NCBI RefSeq assembly: GCF_040954645.1
Contig: NC_092813.1
Location: forward strand, 22,513,235-22,577,234
From: Diabrotica undecimpunctata
Taxonomy: Eukaryota > Arthropoda > Insecta > Coleoptera > Chrysomelidae
Direction of reading: 5' to 3'
Length of the DNA: 64,000 nucleotides
A program made the translations under genes and the position numbers. The notes beneath the pieces are model-generated. The model did not search any database. It was not told the origin of the DNA and was given only the letters and a program-made list of their open reading frames with translations. How positions within the stretch are numbered: position 1 is the stretch's first letter; each line of letters begins with the position of its first letter. Shown one piece after another: positions 57,869-64,000 of the stretch.

Positions 57869-58895
57869 TATTTCTGAAATTCTGATGAATAGAGACTCTG
57901 GACACGTTGTCAGAAGACCATGACAAAACTTCCTCTAACTTCTTACACTTTTCCGTTAAGTCAGCAATTGAAGAAATATCTGTTAGTGCCAGACTAGAAT
58001 GATACGATGGCAACAAATTTTTTCTAATGATCCTTATGATATGTGACTCAGACAAAGGAGTCTCCAACCGTTTACACAAACTAACAATCTCATTTACAAA
58101 TATAGTTACCTTCTCCTGCGGAGCTTGTTTTCGAGACTTAATTTCATCAAGAAGATTGTCCTCATAGTTATATGGAAGAAAATCTGACCTAAGTTTGGCA
58201 ACTAACTCTTGCCATGAAGCAAAACTACCTCGGTTATTGAGATACCAAGTGAAGGCTGAATCCTTAAATAAATCGGCAGCAGAAGAGTAACACTCTTCCT
58301 CGCTGTTACCACGCGCTATACGCAGACATTCTACCTTCTCTAAGAAACTAACAACATTTTCAGTATCTTGACCTGAAAAATGGACACCCCATTTATGAAT
58401 AGGAGCAGACTTAACAAAGGGAAATTAATTTACTGAAACACTAACATTATGAGGAGTTGACTGTGCCTGTGGAATCACTTTACAATCAAGTTCACCTTCC
58501 AGAATCAGAACCCTGAAATTAAGAGACCTCTTCACTTCCTCCTCTTCCTCTGTTGTAGCTTCTAACAGATGGACTCTAGCTGCAACATGACCTAAGCGAG
58601 AAGTATAGCGAGCATAGGCAGTATCACTAGGAGAACCAACAAAAGAACCAATTTTGACCACCAGATCTGCAAGAGTAGCCTCTAGTTCCGCAATCTCGTC
58701 CTTAAAATTAAGATGGGAAGCAGACAGAACAGCATAACTCCGATTTGCTGCAGCTTGCTTTAATGCACCACGCAACACTACCCTTTTCCTTTCCACTGTT
58801 GTCAAAGATGGATCGTTTAAGTGCCGGACTCTCAACTCGTACTCTAATTCTGGACCTAACAGATGCTCTACCTTGAAAGCAGACATTTTATACAA
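57468..58895 (-). pseudogene. Gypsy gag with cysteine knuckles
   Basis: The first part (58895-58425) is a helical N-terminus (MSAFKVEHLLGPELEYELRV), ending at TAA 58422-58424. The same frame continues with the retrotransposon gag domain (IHKWGVHFSGQDTENVVSFL, AFTWYLNNRGSFASWQELV, LRSDFLPYNYEDNLLDEI). Next is a nucleocapsid region, CWNCCQSGHGYYEC and CYGCGRQGVRKFEC, ending at 57468. Either of the two nearby ATGs (58893-58895 or 58884-58886) could be the start. Gag would form the particle and bind RNA. Confidence 0.87.
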
Positions 58896-59481
58896 CTTGG
58901 AAATATACCAGAAAATATATGAGGGAAACTATGATAAAATAGGTAAAGTCTAACTTACTCTATGTTTCCAGGTTATTATTATAATTGAATTATTTTACCA
59001 GTAATGTTTGCTTGTTTATCCAGTCGTGAACTCAGATGCAAGGTACGGCTACAATCCCTGAGAAACCTAGGAATTTCAAAAAATGTTACTTCCAGACAGT
59101 GGTGAATTATTTTGGTGCTACTCCGGACTTTTATAGTGTTAAGATAGTTAAATTTAAAATATTTAAATAATTTTCCTTTTTAATATATACTTATGTTATT
59201 TATTATTAATCCAATATGGATATTTAGTTAATCAAAAAAAAGCAATTTATTCAGTCTACCCACACTATAGCAAAAACAAGGGTACTACGGGTATATTTAA
59301 TAGATAATGTAGATAAACTAAATACTGAAATACAAAAACCAATGTTGCAGTTAAGAAACCAAGAGTTAAAGAAAACAGCTGAAAATTAAAATATAACACC
59401 AAAGGTACACAACCAGAAATTAAAGTGGGAGAAAAAAAAACCCAAAGATATAAAGCCAAAAGTACGTGCAAAAAAAAAGAG
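58896..59481 (-). other. Gypsy 5' leader
   Basis: About 0.6 kb between the primer site and gag. No conserved frame; the 96-codon open frame here is hydrophobic and not recognisable. Confidence 0.6.
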
Positions 59482-59505
59482 GCCCCACGTTTGGGTCTAG
59501 CCAAT
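59482..59505 (-). promoter_or_regulatory. Probable Gypsy primer-binding site
   Basis: The minus strand next to the 5' LTR reads TTGGCTAGACCCAAACGTGG followed by GGC. TGG near the LTR edge and the CCCAAACGTGGGGC block resemble primer sites of other Gypsy elements. The tRNA is not assigned. Confidence 0.55.
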
Positions 59506-60145
59506 TGAAACCTATTCAATTGCAAACGCAAAAGCGCCAATTGAAACCTAACCAAATTGCAAACGCAAAAGCGCCAATTGAAACCTAAATAAAATTTAGG
59601 GGTGGTATATGGAGAAGGAGATGATCAATTAGAGAAGAACTAGCAAAGAAGTTATAATAAAAAGAATGACTTAGCTCAAAAGAACACAGAGACACAAAAC
59701 CTCAAGCACGAATTCGGGCTAGCCTCACTACACTAGAATTTGGCTTTGAGATAAGGGGAAAAGAGATCTTTTAACCAAAAGAATACAATATAATAATGCA
59801 CCGGAAAATCTGCAACTATAAAAGGGGTAAGATAAGAGAATATACGGAGATGCCTAGGAAAATACTAAAATATGCGCCAGCTAATTTCTGAAGGAAATTA
59901 AAAAAAAAATAAATGAAGTTATGAACAACAAGGAATAAAGTACTATAGATTTAATACCCTGTAATAATGTTTAAAAACCGAAAAGACACTATTGACCTTG
60001 TTCTGCTATATTATAACTGTAAGCAGGAACTGAAATAAAAGCAAAACTACTTGTAACAAATATATTTATAATATTAACAACTAACAAAACTGATGGTGGA
60101 ACAAAATTATGGTCAACAGACTCGGAAAGATATATATATTAATAT

Positions 60146-60192
<47 letters not shown>

Positions 60193-61041
60193 TATACACA
60201 TATATATACACACATATATATATATAATTTTTAAAAACCCTGATACATAAATTTCTTCCCTTCCCTTTTAAAAACCGCTATACAAAAATCATGAACCCCT
60301 TCCCTAACAACGAATCTAATTTTATTAATTAATAACTATTTACCTAACTTTTTATAGATGTTACAAAAACTGTAATAAGTACTAACCTTGGTATATGCAT
60401 ATACAAAGTTGTAAATTACAAGAAAAATCTTAACCCTGAAAAACTAGTTGTTAATGTCTGTCACAACACTACAGCTGTCCTGGATAAGTCCCCTTAAGAC
60501 TCTGACGATCCTTGAGGCTCCGAAAAAAACGAATGAAGATGAACGCTGTGGTTCTGGAGACAATCGGTTCCTGGTTACCAATGGGTTGAATTAGGTGTTT
60601 GGTTAAACTAATTCTAATATTAAACGTTATCCTAATCGGGTGAAATCTGGGTTTTAAATAATTATTTCGGTAGATTTGGAAACCGGGTTTTAAATATTCA
60701 TTTCTGAAAATTTGGAAGCCGGTTTTTTTCAATCAAGATTTTTATCACTTGTTCCAATTTCTCCCTTGATGTTCGGGGAAAATATTAAATCCAATCCCAG
60801 ATTTTCTACCCGATTTTAAGACGAAAAGTACCGGTAAAGGCTTGGAGAAATAAACCTCTCAGTGTGAGTTGTTGACCAAAACTGACCTTAGCTGAGCGCC
60901 TCTTGACCTGTAGTTGTTACACTTGCGCATCGTTCTCGTCTATTGTCCATAAACGTTTCATAAACGGGATTCTGAGGGGTTTTAGGATTTTAATAATAAA
61001 TTATATTAATTAATTATATGTTAGCAGTTGTGACTGCTACA
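59506..61041 (-). repeat. Gypsy 5' LTR (1536 bp)
   Basis: Nearly identical to 50902-52333, but with about 104 bp of TA/CA-rich sequence inserted at about 60120-60225. Tandem outer repeats (AATTGCAAACGCAAAAGCGC) are present as in the other LTR. Confidence 0.93.
60120..60226. repeat. TA/CA microsatellite present in only one Gypsy LTR
   Basis: TATATATA/CACATATATA array located after GTCAACAGACTCGGAAAG; the partner LTR has no such insert between ACAACAGAC and AATTTTTAAAA. Confidence 0.9.
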
Positions 61042-61045
61042 CTCT

Positions 61046-62374
61046 GGTATTTCTTCTGATTCCTGCGTTAAAGTTTTGTTACTAGTCAGCCAAGTTGGTC
61101 CCTTCCACCATAGCTCTGCTTCTAATAATTCTGATGCGGTACTTCCACGTGAGAGGATGTCCGCTGGATTTTCCTTTGTATCTACCTTATGCCAATTTTT
61201 CGGTCCTATAACGCGTCTTATTTCCTCTACTCTGTTGGCGACGAACATTTTCCACCTTTTTGATGATCCCCTTATCCAAGCCAGGGTTATCGTTGAGTCC
61301 GACCATGCATATACCTCAATGTTTTCCCTGTTCAATGCTTGTAGGGTTTTCTTCATTAAATTTGCTAGTAGTACCGCGGCACACAGCTCGAGCCTCGGTA
61401 AAGTCGTTTTCCCTTTCAATGGTGCGACTTTCGATTTTGCTATCATTAGATTCGTTTTAATTTCTGGGCCTAATACCCTTGAGTAGATTACCGCTCCATA
61501 TCCTTTCATAGACGCATCTGCAAATCCATGTAGTTCTACTCTGTTTATCTTGCTTAAGTTGTTCCACCTGGGCAATGTTATTTTCTCCAGATTTACTAAT
61601 TGCGCCTGGTATGTATTCCACCTGCTTTGTTGTTTGCTAGTTAATTCTTTATCCCAACTGGTCTTTTGCTCCCATAATTCCTGTATGAACATTTTCGCCT
61701 GAATTACTACAGGTGCTATCCATCCCAGTGGGTCGTATAATTTTGCTACTTCTGACAGTACGTGTCTTTTCGTTATTTTCTTTGCCGTCGTTATCCCTAT
61801 TTTGAATGTGATTATATCCTCTTTAGGTGACCAGTGTATCCCTAACGTTTTCCGTACTTCTTCTTGTTTGAATGCCTTGGAGTCTACGTTCCTCATATCC
61901 TCCGGTACGTTCTCCATTATTTTTTCTTCGTTGCTCAACCATTTTCTAAGAATGAAACCTCCTTTTCTGAACAGTTGTATTAATTCCTTTTGGGCTGTTT
62001 CTGCTTCCTGCACTGTCTCAGCTCCTCCTAGTATATCGTCTACATACATGTTTTCTTTTACAATTTTCGATGCCAACGGGAACCTCGCTCCTTCGTCTTC
62101 TTGTAATTGTTGTATTGTTCTTAACGCTAAAAAGGGTGCTGCGGCCGTGCCGTATGGCACCGTCGTTAAGTTACACTCTTGTATGTGGTCCTTTGTGTCC
62201 TTTCTCCACAAAATTTTTTGATATTTTTGGTCTTCTTCTGCCATTCTGATTTGTCTAAACATTTTTTCCAGATCCGCTGAGTATGCTACCTTATTGGATC
62301 TCCATCGTAATAGTATATTTGTCAAATCTTGTTGTAATTTCGGCCCTGTGTGCATAATATCATTCAGGCTTACT
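61046..62374 (-). pseudogene. BEL RT-RNase H segment (right copy, beyond the Gypsy insertion)
   Basis: Reads VSLNDIMHTGPKLQQDLTN, YSADLEKMFRQI, MYVDDILGGAE, LYDPLGWIAPVVIQAKMF, ELHGFADASMKGYG and AWSDSTITLAWIRG, and stops at the Gypsy target. It keeps the tryptophan codon where the left copy has TAG. The upstream end is cut at the palindrome edge, so gag, protease and the first part of RT do not exist in this copy. Confidence 0.9.
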
Positions 62375-62402
62375 AGTCGAAAACTAATAGTCGAAAAATG
62401 AA

Positions 62403-62640
62403 GAGCAAGAGGTAGATGACCAAAAAGCCGAAATCTTAATGACGAACAGAAATATAATCGACTAATCAGACAATTAAGATCAGCGCTACATGATGCACGC
62501 AATGCCACATTTGAACACTACATTAGTACATTGTCTAAAGAAGATCATTCAGTATGGATAGCAACAAAAACACTTAAAGAGACCTGAACAACACAACCCA
62601 CCAATTAAGAAAGATGACGTTAGTTGAGGAAGATAAGACC
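62403..62640 (+). pseudogene. Jockey-type LINE ORF2 fragment at the palindrome edge
   Basis: Reads ARGR, stop, PKSRNLNDEQKYNRLIRQLR, SALHDARNATFEHYISTL and SKEDHSVWIATKTLK, then after a frameshift RPEQHNPPIKKDD. This is the linker between endonuclease and RT in Jockey-type elements (the E-YI--L---D-S-W--TK--K motif). Both ends are missing. Confidence 0.75.
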
Positions 62641-63130
62641 AGGAAAAAATGTCAACATTTTCAGAATACCAGATAATAATATTCAAGAAATAGAACACTG
62701 AAAACTTTTGTTTTTAACTGTACGCCCGTGAATAACTTACCATTTTTTAAATAACACTTAATATTGCACATTTTTATTGTATATTTTTCATCTTTCAAGA
62801 TAATTCTTATAGGGATATATTTATTTATAACATACGGTCTTATGGTCTTATTACGGCTTTAAGATTATACGACCTAAATTTATCTTGTACCGCACTGCTA
62901 ATTGAGAATTATGTTTGTAATGCGATAAGAGGTCCGGATATACGAGACACCAGTGACTCATGCCGCACTAATAAAAATCCGACAGGAATGTGTATTTCTA
63001 TAAAAAAAAAAATATGTAGATTAATTTGTTTTGTGTATTAATTTAGTTTAGTTTGAACAAGACTTGCAGTAAAAGATTTTTCTAAATATAGAATGTAAAC
63101 CATATTTCCAATGCTTTGTGAAAGAGAACC
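62641..63130. other. AT-rich non-coding stretch
   Basis: No gene or repeat structure recognised. Confidence 0.4.
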
Positions 63131-63660
63131 AGTTTATATAAAACCAAAATCTCGATTAAAAAATTTGCAACCACTTACTCGCGATGAAACTTAACCCCAT
63201 TAGGTATTGATTTTACAAGTGATAAAATGGGTCGACAAAAGACCAGTTTTAATCCTTACAACATTTAAACATAATAGTTGTATCTTGGTTTAATCAAATG
63301 AAAAGAAAAATTATACACAAGTACTAAAACCACAAACTATTCTCGATTATAACTTGGTGAAAAAGAGTGTTGATTTTAGTGATCAAGTGGCTTCTTACCA
63401 AAGCCCAATACGCAAAATTCTGAAATGGTACCGAAAAGTAGCAGTGGAATTAATATTTAATACCTCATTTAATACCGCAGTAGTCAATGCTTGATTGCTA
63501 AATAATAGAAAACGTAAAAAAAGTGACAACCTATCCTTGAGTTCAGACTGGAGTTCGCGAAGGAATTTGCAAATAAAGAATTGTTGCAACCCTCACGACA
63601 AGTTACACCCAAAAATACCATCTCAGGCAAAGCGATGTAGATAATACAAAGAGAATAAAA
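63131..63660 (+). pseudogene. Second piggyBac-type transposase C-terminal relic
   Basis: Across frames: VIKWVDKRPVLILTTFKHN, then LKPQTILDYNLVKKSVDFSD, QVASYQSPIRKILKWYRKVA, VELIFNTSFNTAVVNA, stop. The pattern (W-DKR-V--LST, DYN--K-G-D-SDQ, SYYSPxRKxxKWYRK, N--AVVNAW) is the C-terminal third of piggyBac transposases, including the third catalytic D (in DFSDQ). Stops and frameshifts are frequent. It differs from the element at 16.6 kb and represents another family. No TTAA-bounded ends were found. Confidence 0.75.
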
Positions 63661-64000
63661 TGTACAAGATGTTACAAAATTTTAAGAAGAAGCAAGTAAT
63701 GTTTACCTCTTTAGGACTGTTGGACATAACATAAAGCTACTTACGATAGGTTTTATTAATTTATTAAGCTTTATAAGTATTGTATAAATTAACATTATTT
63801 CAGTTCACATGTAGTCCATGACCTAAGTCTATTGTCATGTATGGTTGTCATGTCACCGCTGTCACTTGAGGTTCCGTTTGCCAAGTGCAACGTTGCCAAG
63901 TATATCCGTACATGAAAACCATACATAACACGTCCCCTTTAATAAAAACAAAATAAACAAAAATTAATTCACATAATATATCATAAGTACATAAATAACA
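63661..64000. other. Non-coding end of window
   Basis: AT-rich, with a GC-richer patch at 63850-63905. Nothing recognised. Confidence 0.4.

Larger units (their letters stand above)
50902..61041 (-). mobile_element. Gypsy-type LTR retrotransposon nested in the BEL copy
   Basis: Flanked by CTCT at 50898-50901 and 61042-61045; joining the flanks reproduces the uninterrupted BEL sequence at 25441-25460 of the left arm. LTRs start TG and end CA on either strand. The coding order on the minus strand is gag (58895 to 57468), then protease-RT-RNase H-integrase (57868 to 54265), as in Gypsy/Ty3. Length 10,140 bp. Stops in gag, RNase H and integrase and a frameshift near 55738 make it non-autonomous now. 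There is no envelope ORF; 1.9 kb of non-coding DNA lies between integrase and the 3' LTR. Confidence 0.95.
39254..62374 (-). repeat. Giant inverted repeat, right arm (interrupted by Gypsy)
   Basis: This is the complement of 24122-36803, in the order LINE, repeat-associated ORF, terminal repeats, MITE, DDE fragment, palindromic repeats, BEL. The arm is 39254-50901 plus 61046-62374; the 10.1-kb Gypsy element in between is absent from the left arm. It retains about 0.3 kb of LINE deleted on the left. Few point differences were noticed. Confidence 0.92.

Overview
This window reads as repeat-rich insect intergenic DNA. It is AT-rich and holds BEL/Pao, Gypsy, Tc1, piggyBac and several LINE families typical of arthropods. 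A beetle is plausible, but nothing here proves the order. I found no host protein gene and no convincing functional tRNA, rRNA or CRISPR. Every substantial reading frame belongs to a mobile element, and most are broken.

Region 1-7.5 kb holds the tail of one LINE (775-1109), followed by a nearly full-length but decayed Jockey-type LINE (about 1140-6206 plus a probable 3' UTR). Region 7.5-15.7 kb is non-coding. It carries a well preserved Tc1-type DNA transposon (9338-10808) set inside a TA microsatellite, a fold-back element (12711-13272), a MITE (13982-14525) and AT microsatellites. Region 16.2-19.4 kb is a minus-strand DDE transposase pseudogene split by a piggyBac element at a TTAA site.

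From 20 kb on, the window is dominated by a very large inverted repeat. A BEL/Pao element with an envelope-like domain (20156-29216, TSD GGATT) starts the left side. From 24122 to 36803 the sequence is repeated in reverse orientation at 39254-62374, around a spacer of about 2.45 kb. Each arm carries, mirror-imaged, the BEL 3' part, palindromic Penelope-like repeats, a truncated DDE transposase, a 553-bp MITE, a transposon ORF relic and an RTE-like LINE. The right arm alone received a 10.1-kb Gypsy element (50902-61041, TSD CTCT) inside the BEL copy, so the order of events is BEL insertion, then inverted duplication, then Gypsy insertion. The left arm alone has lost about 0.3 kb of the LINE.

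The window ends with a Jockey-type RT fragment abutting the right-arm edge and a second, unrelated piggyBac relic near 63.2-63.6 kb. The elements do not form a pathway; their nesting gives a relative history. The most notable items are the giant palindrome, the BEL element whose pol frame runs directly into a fusion-protein-like envelope region, and the inverted Penelope-like terminal repeats with a hammerhead-like hairpin.
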